Origin: Osmia lignaria lignaria
Lineage: Eukaryota; Arthropoda; Insecta; Hymenoptera; Megachilidae
Assembly: GCF_051020975.1 (NCBI RefSeq)
Contig: NW_027478165.1
Coordinates: 5,548,001 to 5,612,000, forward strand
Reading direction: 5' to 3'
Length of the DNA: 64,000 nucleotides
In this document: piece by piece, positions 23,094-36,742 of the stretch
How positions within the stretch are numbered: position 1 is the first letter of the stretch
Layout: each line of letters opens with the position of its first letter
Notes under the pieces: model-generated
What the model was told of the DNA's origin: nothing
Seen by the model: only the letters and a program-made list of their open reading frames with translations
The model's database searches: none
Position numbers and translations under genes: made by a program

Positions 23094-25314
23094 GATCAGA
23101 AGCGTAGTTTTCGAGATATATCGAGATATTTAAAAGTTCCGAAGCCGCACCAACATAATAGAGATACAGAAACACCGTGGCCCCTTTCGTTGAGATAACT
23201 CTGCACTAGTGCGAGCCGCAAATGCCACTTCCAGCTTAGCTGTGCAGAGGAAGAACAACAAGAAGAAGAAATATCTCGAAATATGTCCGTCAGGCCAGTT
23301 CCTTTGAGCTGAATCTGCAAATATCTCGGAAACGAAGCGAGCTATGGCAAAATGTTAAGAGACGTTTTTTATAGAGAATTATGGTTCCTACAATTTATGT
23401 TCTATGATATTTTTTGATCAGAAGCGTAGTTTTCGAGATATATCGAGATATTTAAAAGTTCCGAAGCCGCACCAACATAATAGGGATACAGAAACACCGT
23501 GGCCCCTTTCTTTGAGATAACTCTGCACTAGTGCGAGCCGCAAATGCCACTTCCAGCTTAGCTGTGCAGAAGAAGAACAACAAGAAGAAGAAATATCTCG
23601 AAATATGTCCGTCAGGCCCCTTCCCTTGAGATATATCTGCAAATATCTCGGAAAAGAAGCGAGCTATGGCAAAATGTTAAGAGACCTTTTTTGTAGAGAA
23701 TTATGCTTCCTACAATTTATGTTCTATGATATTTTTTGATCAGAAGCGTAGTTTTCGAGATACATCGAGATATTTAAAAGTTCCGAAGCCACACCAACAT
23801 AATAGAGATACAGAAACACCGTGGCCCCTTTCTTTGAGATAACTCTGCACTAGTGCGAGCCGCAAATGCCAGTTCCAGCTTAGCTGTGCAGAAGAAGAAC
23901 AACAAGAAGAAGAAATATCTCGAAATATGTCCGTCAGGCCCCTTCCCTTGAGATAAATCTGCAAATATCTCGGAAACGAAGCGAGCTATGGCAAAATGTT
24001 AAGAGACCTTTTTTGTAGAGAATTAAGTTTCCTACTTTTTATGTTGTATGATATTTTTTGATCAGATGCGTAGTTCTCGAGATATATCAAGATATTTAAA
24101 AGTTCCGAAGCCGCACCAACATAATAGAGATACAGAAACACCGTGGCCCCTTTCTTTGAGATAACTCTGCACTATTGCGAGCTGCAAATGCCACTTCCAG
24201 CTTAGCTGTGCAGAGGAAGAACAACAAGAAGAAGAAATATCTCGAAATATGTCCGTCAGGCCAGTTCCTTTGAGCTGAATCGGCAAATATCTCGGAAACG
24301 AAGCGAGCTATGGCAAAATGTTAAGAGACGTTTTTTGTAGAGAATTATGTTTCCTACAATTTATGTTCTATGATATTTTTTGATCAGAAGCGTAGTTTTC
24401 GAGATATATCGAGATATTTAAAAGTTCCGAAGCCGCACCAACATAATAGGGATACAGAAACACCGTGGCCCCTTTCTTTGAGATAACTCTGCACTAGTGC
24501 GAGCCGCAAATGCCACTTCCAGCTTAGCTGTGCAGAAGAAGAACAACAAGAAGAAGAAATATCTCGAAATATGTCCGTCAGGCCCATTCCCTTGAGATAA
24601 ATCTGCAAATATCTCGGAAACGAAGCGAGCTATGGCAAAATGTTAAGAGACCTTTTTTGTAGAGAATTAAGTTTCCTACTTTTTATGTTCTATGATATTT
24701 TTTGATCAGATGCGTAGTTCTCGAGATATATCAAGATATTTAAAAGTTCCGAAGCCGCACCAACATAATAGAGATACAGAAACACCGTGGCCCCTTTCTT
24801 TGAGATAACTCTGCACTATTGCGAGCTGTAAATGCCACTTCCAGCTTAGCTGTGCAGAAGAAGAACAACAAGAAGAAGAAATATCTCGAAATATGTCCGT
24901 CAGGCCCCTTCCCTTGAGATATATCTGCAAATATCTCGGAAAAGAAGCGAGCTATGGCAAAATGTTAAGAGACCTTTTTTGTAGAGAATTATGTTTCCTA
25001 CAATTTATGTTCTATGATATTTTTTGATCAGAAGCGTAGTTTTCGAGATACATCGAGATATTTAAAAGTTCCGAAGCCACACCAACATAATAGAGATACA
25101 GAAACACCGTGGCCCCTTTCTTTGAGATAACTCTGCACTAGTGCGAGCCGCAAATGCCAGTTCCAGCTTAGCTGTGCAGAAGAAGAACAACAAGAAGAAG
25201 AAATATCTCGAAATATGTCCGTCAGGCCCCTTCCCTTGAGATATATCTGCAAATATCTCGGAAACGAAGCGAGCTATGGCAAAATGTTAAGAGACCTTTT
25301 TTGTAGAGAATTAT

Positions 25315-28300
25315 GTTTCCTACAATTTATGTTCTATGATATTTTTTGATCAGAAGCGTAGTTTTCGAGATATATCGAGATATTTAAAAGTTCCGAAGCC
25401 GCACCAACATAATAGAGATACAGAAACACCGTGGCCCCTCTCTTTGAGATAACTCTGCACTACTGCGAGCTGGAAATGCCGCTTCCAGTTTAGCTGTGCA
25501 GAAGAAGAACAACAAGAAGAAGAAATATCTCGAAATATGTCCGTTAGGCCCCTTCCCTTGAGATAAATCTGCAAATATCTCGGAAACGAAGCGAGCTATG
25601 GCAAAATGTTAAGAGACCTCTTTTGTAGAGAATTAAGCTTCCTACTTTTTATGTTCTATGATATTTTTTGATCAGATGCGTAGTTCTCGAGATATATCAA
25701 GATATTTAAAAGTTCCGAAGCTGCACCAACATAATAGAGATACAGAAACACCGTGGCCCCTTTCTTTGAGATAACACTGCACTATTGCGCGCTGTAAATG
25801 CCACTTCCAGCTTAGCTGTGCAGAAGAAGAACAACAAGAAGAAGAAATATCCCGAAATATGTCCGTCAGGCCCCTTCCCTTGAGATATATCTGCAAATAT
25901 CTCGGAAACGAAGCGAGCTATGGCGAAATGTTAAGAGACCTTTTTTGTAGAGAATTAAGTTTCCTACTTTTTATGTTCTATGATATTTTTTGATCAGATG
26001 CGTAGTTCTCGAGATATATCAAGATATTTAAAAGTTCCGAAGCCGCACCAACATAATAGAGATACAGAAACACCGTGGCCCCTTTCTTTGAGATAACTCT
26101 GCACTATTGCGAGCTGCAAATGCCACTTCCAGCTTAGCTGTGCAGAGGAAGAACAACAAGAAGAAGAAATATCTCGAAATATGTCCGTCAGGCCAGTTCC
26201 TTTGAGCTGAATCTGCAAATATCTCGGAAACGAAGCGAGCTATGGCAAAATGTTAAGAGACGTTTTTTGTAGAGAATTATGTTTCCTACAATTTATGTTC
26301 TATGATATTTTTTGATCAGAAGCGTAGTTTTCGAGATATATCGAGATATTTAAAAGTTCCGAAGCCGCACCAACATAATAGGGATACAGAAACACCGTGG
26401 CCCCTTTCTTTGAGATAACTCTGCACTATTGCGAGCTGTAAATGCCACTTCCAGCTTAGCTGTGCAGAAGAAGAACAACAAGAAGAAGAAATATCTCGAA
26501 ATATGTCCGTCAGGCCAGTTCCTTTGAGCTGAATCGGCAAATATCTCGGAAACGAAGCGAGCTATTGCAAAATGTTAAGAGACGTTTTTTGTAGAGAATT
26601 ATGTTTCCTACAATTTATGTTCTATGATATTTTTTGATCAGAAGCGTAGTTTTCGAGATATATCGAGATATTTAAAAGTTCCGAAGCCGCACCAACATAA
26701 TAGGGATACAGAAACACCGTGGCCCCTTTCTTTGAGATAACTCTGCACTAGTGCGAGCCGCAAATGCCACTTCCAGCTTAGCTGTGCAGAAGAAGAACAA
26801 CAAGAAGAAGAAATATCTCGAAATATGTCCGTCAGGCCCATTCCCTTGAGATAAATCTGCAAATATCTCGGTAACGAAGCGAGCTATGGCAAAATGTTAA
26901 GAGACCTTTTTTGTAGAGAATTAAGTTTCCTACAATTTATGTTCTATGATATTTTTTGATCAGAAGCGTAGTTTTCGAGATATATCGAGATATTTAAAAG
27001 TTCCGAAGCCGCACCAACATAATAGAGATACAGAAACACCGTGGCCCCTCTCTTTGAGATAACTCTGCACTACTGCGAGCTGGAAATGCCGCTTCCAGTT
27101 TAGCTGTGCAGAAGAAGAACAACAAGAAGAAGAAATATCTCGAAATATGTCCGTTAGGCCCCTTCCCTTGAGATAAATCTGCAAATATCTCGGAAACGAA
27201 GCGAGCTATGGCAAAATGTTAAGAGACCTCTTTTGTAGAGAATTAAGCTTCCTACTTTTTATGTTCTATGATATTTTTTGATCAGATGCGTAGTTCTCGA
27301 GATATATCAAGATATTTAAAAGTTCCGAAGCTGCACCAACATAATAGAGATACAGAAACACCGTGGCCCCTTTCTTTGAGATAACACTGCACTATTGCGC
27401 GCTGTAAATGCCACTTCCAGCTTAGCTGTGCAGAAGAAGAACAACAAGAAGAAGAAATATCCCGAAATATGTCCGTCAGGCCCCTTCCCTTGAGATATAT
27501 CTGCAAATATCTCGGAAACGAAGCGAGCTATGGCGAAATGTTAAGAGACCTTTTTTGTAGAGAATTAAGTTTCCTACTTTTTATGTTCTATGATATTTTT
27601 TGATCAGATGCGTAGTTCTCGAGATATATCAAGATATTTAAAAGTTCCGAAGCCGCACCAACATAATAGAGATACAGAAACACCGTGGCCCCTTTCTTTG
27701 AGATAACTCTGCACTATTGCGAGCTGCAAATGCCACTTCCAGCTTAGCTGTGCAGAGGAAGAACAACAAGAAGAAGAAATATCTCGAAATATGTCCGTCA
27801 GGCCAGTTCCTTTGAGCTGAATCTGCAAATATCTCGGAAACGAAGCGAGCTATGGCAAAATGTTAAGAGACGTTTTTTGTAGAGAATTATGTTTCCTACA
27901 ATTTATGTTCTATGATATTTTTTGATCAGAAGCGTAGTTTTCGAGATATATCGAGATATTTAAAAGTTCCGAAGCCGCACCAACATAATAGGGATACAGA
28001 AACACCGTGGCCCCTTTCTTTGAGATAACTCTGCACTATTGCGAGCTGTAAATGCCACTTCCAGCTTAGCTGTGCAGAAGAAGAACAACAAGAAGAAGAA
28101 ATATCTCGAAATATGTCCGTCAGGCCAGTTCCTTTGAGCTGAATCGGCAAATATCTCGGAAACGAAGCGAGCTATTGCAAAATGTTAAGAGACGTTTTTT
28201 GTAGAGAATTATGTTTCCTACAATTTATGTTCTATGATATTTTTTGATCAGAAGCGTAGTTTTCGAGATATATCGAGATATTTAAAAGTTCCGAAGCCGC

Positions 28301-28517
28301 ACCAACATAATAGGGATACAGAAACACCGTGGCCCCTTTCTTTGAGATAACTCTGCACTAGTGCGAGCCGCAAATGCCACTTCCAGCTTAGCTGTGCAGA
28401 AGAAGAACAACAAGAAGAAGAAATATCTCGAAATATGTCCGTCAGGCCCATTCCCTTGAGATAAATCTGCAAATATCTCGGTAACGAAGCGAGCTATGGC
28501 AAAATGTTAAGAGACCT
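25315..28517. repeat. 5-monomer (1610-bp) tandem duplication
   Basis: Positions 25315-26907 match 26925-28517 with no difference noticed. Private markers include GTGGCCCCTCTC, GCCGCTTCCAG, GACCTCTTTT with AAGCTTCC, ATAACACTGC, TATCCCGAAAT, GGCGAAATG, AATCGGC, GCTATTGC and CGGTAACG. The match is bounded by T25314/A26924 and T26908/C28518. Confidence 0.88.
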
Positions 28518-29805
28518 CTTTTGTAGAGAATTAAGCTTCCTACTTTTTATGTTCTATGATATTTTTTGATCAGATGCGTAGTTCTCGAGATATATCAAGA
28601 TATTTAAAAGTTCCGAAGCTGCACCAACATAATAGAGATACAGAAACACCGTGGCCCCTTTCTTTGAGATAACACTGCACTATTGCGCGCTGTAAATGCC
28701 ACTTCCAGCTTAGCTGTGCAGAAGAAGAACAACAAGAAGAAGAAATATCCCGAAATATGTCCGTCAGGCCCCTTCCCTTGAGATATATCTGCAAATATCT
28801 CGGAAACGAAGCGAGCTATGGCGAAATGTTAAGAGACCTTTTTTGTAGAGAATTAAGTTTCCTACTTTTTATGTTCTATGATATTTTTTGATCAGATGCG
28901 TAGTTCTCGAGATATATCAAGATATTTAAAAGTTCCGAAGCCGCACCAACATAATAGAGATACAGAAACACCGTGGCCCCTTTCTTTGAGATAACTCTGC
29001 ACTATTGCGAGCTGCAAATGCCACTTCCAGCTTAGCTGTGCAGAGGAAGAACAACAAGAAGAAGAAATATCTCGAAATATGTCCGTCAGGCCAGTTCCTT
29101 TGAGCTGAATCTGCAAATATCTCGGAAACGAAGCGAGCTATGGCAAAATGTTAAGAGACGTTTTTTGTAGAGAATTATGTTTCCTACAATTTATGTTCTA
29201 TGATATTTTTTGATCAGAAGCGTAGTTTTCGAGATATATCGAGATATTTAAAAGTTCCGAAGCCGCACCAACATAATAGGGATACAGAAACACCGTGGCC
29301 CCTTTCTTTGAGATAACTCTGCACTATTGCGAGCTGTAAATGCCACTTCCAGCTTAGCTGTGCAGAAGAAGAACAACAAGAAGAAGAAATATCTCGAAAT
29401 ATGTCCGTCAGGCCAGTTCCTTTGAGCTGAATCGGCAAATATCTCGGAAACGAAGCGAGCTATTGCAAAATGTTAAGAGACGTTTTTTGTAGAGAATTAT
29501 GTTTCCTACAATTTATGTTCTATGATATTTTTTGATCAGAAGCGTAGTTTTCGAGATATATCGAGATATTTAAAAGTTCCGAAGCCGCACCAACATAATA
29601 GGGATACAGAAACACCGTGGCCCCTTTCTTTGAGATAACTCTGCACTAGTGCGAGCCGCAAATGCCACTTCCAGCTTAGCTGTGCAGAAGAAGAACAACA
29701 AGAAGAAGAAATATCTCGAAATATGTCCGTCAGGCCCATTCCCTTGAGATAAATCTGCAAATATCTCGGTAACGAAGCGAGCTATGGCAAAATGTTAAGA
29801 GACCT
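27195..29805. repeat. 4-monomer (1288-bp) duplication derived from the 5-mer
   Basis: Positions 27195-28517 match 28483-29805. It repeats four of the five monomers of the preceding unit and lacks the GCCGCTTCCAG monomer. Those four monomers therefore occur three times in a row (from 25668, 27278 and 28566). Confidence 0.88.
28246..28567. repeat. Hybrid monomer at the 5-mer to 4-mer junction
   Basis: The left part is the CGGTAACG type (T at 28482) and the tail is the GACCTCTTTT/AAGCTTCC type (C at 28518). The join lies in the roughly 36 bp between them, consistent with an unequal crossover that removed one monomer. Confidence 0.85.
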
Positions 29806-30011
29806 TTTTTGTAGAGAATTAAGTTTCCTACTTTTTATGTTCTATGATATTTTTTGATCAGATGCGTAGTTCTCGAGATATATCAAGATATTTAAAAGTT
29901 CCGAAGCCGCACCAACATAATAGAGATACAGAAACACCGTGGCCCCTTTCTTTGAGATAACTCTGCACTATTGCGAGCTGTAAATGCCACTTCCAGCTTA
30001 GCTGTGCAGAA
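29806..30011. repeat. Linking monomer segment
   Basis: This is the tail of the last 4-mer copy plus the left half of a common class 1 monomer (GAGCTGTAAATG variant). It carries nothing beyond ordinary satellite sequence. Confidence 0.7.
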
Positions 30012-33000
30012 GAAGAACAACAAGAAGAAGAAATATCTCGAAATATGTCCGTCAGGCCCCTTCCCTTGAGATATATCTGCAAATATCTCGGAAACGAAGC
30101 GAGCTATGGCAAAATGTTAAGAGACCTTTTTTGTAGAGAATTAAGTTTCCTACTTTTTATGTTGTATGATATTTTTTGATCAGATGCGTAGTTCTGGAGA
30201 TATATCAAGATATTTAAAAGTTCCGAAGCCGCACCAACATAATAGAGATACAGAAACACCGTGGCCCCTTTCTTTGAGATAACTCTGCACTATTGCGAGC
30301 TGTAAATGCCACTTCCAGCTTAGCTGTGCAGAAGAAGAACAACAAGAAGAAGAAATATCTCGAAATATGTCCGTCAGGCCCCTTCCCTTGAGATATATCT
30401 GCAAATATCTCGGAAAAGAAGCGAGCTATGGCAAAATGTTATGAGACCTTTTTTGTAGAGAATTATGCTTCCTACAATTTATGTTCTATGATATTTTTTG
30501 ATCAGAAGCGTAGTTTTCGAGATACATCGAGATATTTAAAAGTTCCGAAGCCACACCAACATAATAGAGATACAGAAACACCGTGGCCCCTTTCTTTGAG
30601 ATAACTCTGCACTAGTGCGAGCCGCAAATGCCAGTTCCAGCTTAGCTGTGCAGAAGAAGAACAACAAGAAGAAGAAATATCTCGAAATATGTCCGTCAGG
30701 CCCCTTCCCTTGAGATAAATCTGCAAATATCTCGGAAACGAAGCGAGCTATGGCAAAATGTTAAGAGACCTTTTTTGTAGAGAATTAAGTTTCCTACTTT
30801 TTATGTTGTATGATATTTTTTGATCAGATGCGTAGTTCTCGAGATATATCAAGATATTTAAAAGTTCCGAAGCCGCACCAACATAATAGAGATACAGAAA
30901 CACCGTGGCCCCTTTCTTTGAGATAACTCTGCACTATTGCGAGCTGCAAATGCCACTTCCAGCTTAGCTGTGCAGAGGAAGAACAACAAGAACAAGAAAT
31001 ATCTCGAAATATGTCCGTCAGGCCAGTTCCTTTGAGCTGAATCTGCAAATATCTCGGAAACGAAGCGAGCTATGGCAAAATGTTAAGAGACGTTTTTTGT
31101 AGAGAATTATGTTTCCTACAATTTATGTTCTATGATATTTTTTGATCAGAAGCGTAGTTTTCGAGATATATCGAGATATTTAAAAGTTCCGAAGCCGCAC
31201 CAACATAATAGGGATACAGAAACACCGTGGCCCCTTTCTTTGAGATAACTCTGCACTAGTGCGAGCCGCAAATGCCACTTCCAGCTTAGCTGTGCAGAAG
31301 AAGAACAACAAGAAGAAGAAATATCTCGAAATATGTCCGTCAGGCCCCTTCCCTTGAGATAAATCTGCAAATATCTCGGAAACGAAGCGAGCTATGGCGA
31401 AATGTTAAGAGACCTTTTTTGTAGAGAATTAAGTTTCCTACTTTTCATGTTCTATGATATTTTTTGATCAGATGCGTAGTTCTCGAGATATATCAAGATA
31501 TTTAAAAGTTCCGAAGCCGCACCAACATAATAGAGATACAGAAACACCGTGGCCCCTTTCTTTGAGATAACTCTGCACGATTGCGAGCTGTAAATGCCAC
31601 TTCCAGCTTAGCTGTGCAGAAGAAGGACAACAAGAAGAAGAAATATCTCGAAATATGTCCGTCAGGCCCCTTCCCTTGAGATAAATCTGCAAATATCTCG
31701 GAAACGAAGCGAGCTATGGCGAAATGTTAAGAGACCTTTTTTGTAGAGAATTAAGTTTCCTACTTTTTATGTTCTATGATATTTTTTGATCAGATGCGTA
31801 GTTCTCGAGATATATCAAGATATTTAAAAGTTCCGAAGCCGCACCAACATAATAGAGATACAGAAACACCGTGGCCCCTTTCTTTGAGATAACTCTGCAC
31901 TATTGCGAGCTGCAAATGCCACTTCCAGCTTAGCTGTGCAGAGGAAGAACAACAAGAAGAAGAAATATCTCGAAATATGTCCGTCAGGCCAGTTCCTTTG
32001 AGCTGAATCTGCAAATATCTCGGAAACGAAGCGAGCTATGGCAAAATGTTAAGAGACGTTTTTTGTAGAGAATTATGTTTCCTACAATTTATGTTCTATG
32101 ATATTTTTTGATCAGAAGCGTAGTTTTCGAGATATATCGAGATATTTAAAAGTTCCGAAGCCGCACCAACATAATAGGGATACAGAAACACCGTGGCCCC
32201 TTTCTTTGAGATAACTCTGCACTAGTGCGAGCTGCAAATGCCACTTCCAGCTTAGCTGTGCAGAGGAAGAACAACAAGAAGAAGAAATATCTCGAAATAT
32301 GTCCGTCAGGCCCCTTCCCTTGAGATATATCTGCAAATATCTCGGAAACGAAGCGAGCTATGGCAAAATGTTAAGAGACCTTTTTTGTAGAGAATTAAGT
32401 TTCCTACTTTTTATGTTGTATGATATTTTTTGATCAGATGCGTAGTTCTGGAGATATATCAAGATATTTAAAAGTTCCGAAGCCGCACCAACATAATAGA
32501 GATACAGAAACACCGTGGCCCCTTTCTTTGAGATAACTCTGCACTATTGCGAGCTGTAAATGCCACTTCCAGCTTAGCTGTGCAGAAGAAGAACAACAAG
32601 AAGAAGAAATATCTCGAAATATGTCCGTCAGGCCCCTTCCCTTGAGATATATCTGCAAATATCTCGGAAAAGAAGCGAGCTATGGCAAAATGTTATGAGA
32701 CCTTTTTTGTAGAGAATTATGCTTCCTACAATTTATGTTCTATGATATTTTTTGATCAGAAGCGTAGTTTTCGAGATACATCGAGATATTTAAAAGTTCC
32801 GAAGCCACACCAACATAATAGAGATACAGAAACACCGTGGCCCCTTTCTTTGAGATAACTCTGCACTAGTGCGAGCCGCAAATGCCAGTTCCAGCTTAGC
32901 TGTGCAGAAGAAGAACAACAAGAAGAAGAAATATCTCGAAATATGTCCGTCAGGCCCCTTCCCTTGAGATAAATCTGCAAATATCTCGGAAACGAAGCGA

Positions 33001-34651
33001 GCTATGGCAAAATGTTAAGAGACCTTTTTTGTAGAGAATTAAGTTTCCTACTTTTTATGTTGTATGATATTTTTTGATCAGATGCGTAGTTCTCGAGATA
33101 TATCAAGATATTTAAAAGTTCCGAAGCCGCACCAACATAATAGAGATACAGAAACACCGTGGCCCCTTTCTTTGAGATAACTCTGCACTATTGCGAGCTG
33201 CAAATGCCACTTCCAGCTTAGCTGTGCAGAGGAAGAACAACAAGAACAAGAAATATCTCGAAATATGTCCGTCAGGCCAGTTCCTTTGAGCTGAATCTGC
33301 AAATATCTCGGAAACGAAGCGAGCTATGGCAAAATGTTAAGAGACGTTTTTTGTAGAGAATTATGTTTCCTACAATTTATGTTCTATGATATTTTTTGAT
33401 CAGAAGCGTAGTTTTCGAGATATATCGAGATATTTAAAAGTTCCGAAGCCGCACCAACATAATAGGGATACAGAAACACCGTGGCCCCTTTCTTTGAGAT
33501 AACTCTGCACTAGTGCGAGCCGCAAATGCCACTTCCAGCTTAGCTGTGCAGAAGAAGAACAACAAGAAGAAGAAATATCTCGAAATATGTCCGTCAGGCC
33601 CCTTCCCTTGAGATAAATCTGCAAATATCTCGGAAACGAAGCGAGCTATGGCGAAATGTTAAGAGACCTTTTTTGTAGAGAATTAAGTTTCCTACTTTTC
33701 ATGTTCTATGATATTTTTTGATCAGATGCGTAGTTCTCGAGATATATCAAGATATTTAAAAGTTCCGAAGCCGCACCAACATAATAGAGATACAGAAACA
33801 CCGTGGCCCCTTTCTTTGAGATAACTCTGCACGATTGCGAGCTGTAAATGCCACTTCCAGCTTAGCTGTGCAGAAGAAGGACAACAAGAAGAAGAAATAT
33901 CTCGAAATATGTCCGTCAGGCCCCTTCCCTTGAGATAAATCTGCAAATATCTCGGAAACGAAGCGAGCTATGGCGAAATGTTAAGAGACCTTTTTTGTAG
34001 AGAATTAAGTTTCCTACTTTTTATGTTCTATGACATTTTTTGATCAGATGCGTAGTTCTCGAGATATATCAAGATATTTAAAAGTTCCGAAGCCGCACCA
34101 ACATAATAGAGATACAGAAACACCGTGGCCCCTTTCTTTGAGATAACTCTGCACTATTGCGAGCTGCAAATGCCACTTCCAGCTTAGCTGTGCAGAGGAA
34201 GAACAACAAGAAGAAGAAATATCTCGAAATATGTCCGTCAGGCCAGTTCCTTTGAGCTGAATCTGCAAATATCTCGGAAACGAAGCGAGCTATGGCAAAA
34301 TGTTAAGAGACGTTTTTTGTAGAGAATTATGTTTCCTACAATTTATGTTCTATGATATTTTTTGATCAGAAGCGTAGTTTTCGAGATATATCGAGATATT
34401 TAAAAGTTCCGAAGCCGCACCAACATAATAGGGATACAGAAACACCGTGGCCCCTTTCTTTGAGATAACTCTGCACTAGTGCGAGCTGCAAATGCCACTT
34501 CCAGCTTAGCTGTGCAGAGGAAGAACAACAAGAAGAAGAAATATCTCGAAATATGTCCGTCAGGCCCCTTCCCTTGAGATATATCTGCAAATATCTCGGA
34601 AACGAAGCGAGCTATGGCAAAATGTTAAGAGACCTTTTTTGTAGAGAATTA
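30012..34651. repeat. 7-monomer (2254-bp) tandem duplication
   Basis: Positions 30012-32397 match 32266-34651 with at least one difference (TGATATTTT versus TGACATTTT at 34034). Private markers are GTTCTGGAGATAT, GTTATGAGACC, ATGCTTCC, GCCACACC, GCCAGTTCC, GAACAAGAAAT, CTGCACGATTG and GAAGGACAAC. The boundaries are A/G at 30011/32265 and A/T at 32398/34652. Confidence 0.88.
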
Positions 34652-36742
34652 TGCTTCCTACAATTTATGTTCTATGATATTTTTTGATCAGAAGCGTAGT
34701 TTTCGAGATACATCGAGATATTTAAAAGTTCCGAAGCCGCACCAACATAATAGAGATACAGAAACACCGTGACCCCTTTCTTTGAGATAACTCTGCACTA
34801 GTGCGAGCCGCAAATGCCAGTTCCAGCTTAGCTGTGCAGAAGAAGAACAACAAGAAGAAGAAATATCTCGAAATATGTCCGTCAGGCCCCTTCCCTTGAG
34901 ATAAATCTGCAAATATCTCGGAAACGAAGCGAGCTATGGCAAAATGTTAAGAGACCTTTTTTGTAGAGAATTAAGTTTCCTACTTTTTATGTTGTATGAT
35001 ATTTTTTGATCAGATGCGTAGTTCTCGAGATATATCAAGATATTTAAAAGTTCCGAAGCCGCACCAACATAATAGAGATACAGAAACACCGTGGCCCCTT
35101 TCTTTGAGATAACTCTGCACTATTGCGAGCTGCAAATGCCACTTCCAGCTTAGCTGTGCAGAGGAAGAACAACAAGAAGAAGAAATATCTCGAAATATGT
35201 CCGTCAGGCCAGTTCCTTTGAGCTGAATCGGCAAATATCTCGGAAACGAAGCGAGCTATGGCAAAATGTTAAGAGACGTTTTTTGTAGAGAATTATGTTT
35301 CCTACAATTTATGTTCTATGATATTTTTTGATCAGAAGCGTAGTTTTCGAGATATATCGAGATATTTAAAAGTTCCGAAGCCGCACCAACATAATAGGGA
35401 TACAGAAACACCGTGGCCCCTTTCTTTGAGATAACTCTGCACTAGTGCGAGCCGCAAATGCCACTTCCAGCTTAGCTGTGCAGAAGAAGAACAACAAGAA
35501 GAAGAAATATCTCGAAATATGTCCGTCAGGCCCATTCCCTTGAGATAAATCTGCAAATATCTCGGAAACGAAGCGAGCTATGGCAAAATGTTAAGAGACC
35601 TTTTTTGTAGAGAATTAAGTTTCCTACTTTTTATGTTCTATGATATTTTTTGATCAGATGCGTAGTTCTCGAGATATATCAAGATATTTAAAAGTTCCGA
35701 AGCCGCACCAACATAATAGAGATACAGAAACACCGTGGCCCCTTTCTTTGAGATAACTCTGCACTATTGCGAGCTGCAAATGCCACTTCCAGCTTAGCTG
35801 TGCAGAGGAAGAACAACAAGAACAAGAAATATCTCGAAATATGTCCGTCAGGCCAGTTCCTTTGAGCTGAATCTGAAAATATCTCGGAAACGAAGCGAGC
35901 TATGGCAAAATGTTAAGAGACGTTTTTTGTAGAGAATTATGTTTCCTACAATTTATGTTCTATGATATTTTTTGATCAGAAGCGTAGTTTTCGAGATATA
36001 TCGAGATATTTAAAAGTTCCGAAGCCGCACCAACATAATAGGGATACAGAAACACCGTGGCCCCTTTCTTTGAGATAACTCTGCACTAGTGCGAGCCGCA
36101 AATGCCACTTCCAGCTTAGCTGTGCAGAAGAAGAACAACAAGAAGAAGAAATATCTCGAAATATGTCCGTCAGGCCCCTTCCCTTGAGATAAATCTGCAA
36201 ATATCTCGGAAACGAAGCGAGCTATGGCGAAATGTTAAGAGACCTTTTTTGTAGAGAATTAAGTTTCCTACTTTTCATGTTCTATGATATTTTTTGATCA
36301 GATGCGTAGTTCTCGAGATATATCAAGATATTTAAAAGTTCCGAAGCCGCACCAACATAATAGAGATACAGAAACACCGTGGCCCCTTTCTTTGAGATAA
36401 CTCTGCACGATTGCGAGCTGTAAATGCCACTTCCAGCTTAGCTGTGCAGAAGAAGGACAACAAGAAGAAGAAATATCTCGAAATATGTCCGTCAGGCCCC
36501 TTCCCTTGAGATAAATCTGCAAATATCTCGGAAACGAAGCGAGCTATGGCGAAATGTTAAGAGACCTTTTTTGTAGAGAATTAAGTTTCCTACTTTTTAT
36601 GTTCTATGATATTTTTTGATCAGATGCGTAGTTCTCGAGATATATCAAGATATTTAAAAGTTCCGAAGCCGCACCAACATAATAGAGATACAGAAACACC
36701 GTGGCCCCTTTCTTTGAGATAACTCTGCACTATTGCGAGCTG
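33063..36742. repeat. 8-monomer (2576-bp) offset duplication
   Basis: Positions 33063-34166 match 35639-36742 with about two substitutions (the TGACAT change at 34034, and AATCTGAAAAT at 35876). The copied trio is the GAACAAG monomer, a class 2 monomer and the GAAGGACAAC monomer. Part of the 7-mer material was therefore copied again to the right. Confidence 0.82.

Larger units (their letters stand above)
20738..25314. repeat. Mixed monomers without a long local HOR
   Basis: About 14 monomers differ from one another more than neighbours do elsewhere, with many singletons (for example GTTTCGTAC at 21135, CTGCAGTATTG near 21596, TTTCGTTGAG near 23187). The only local copy I see is 23542-23955 against 24830-25243 at 1288 bp, with one difference. 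It shares GGAAAAGAAGCG, GCCACACC and GCCAGTTCC. This stretch also holds the only 320-bp monomer and a monomer with a degraded junction. Confidence 0.7.
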
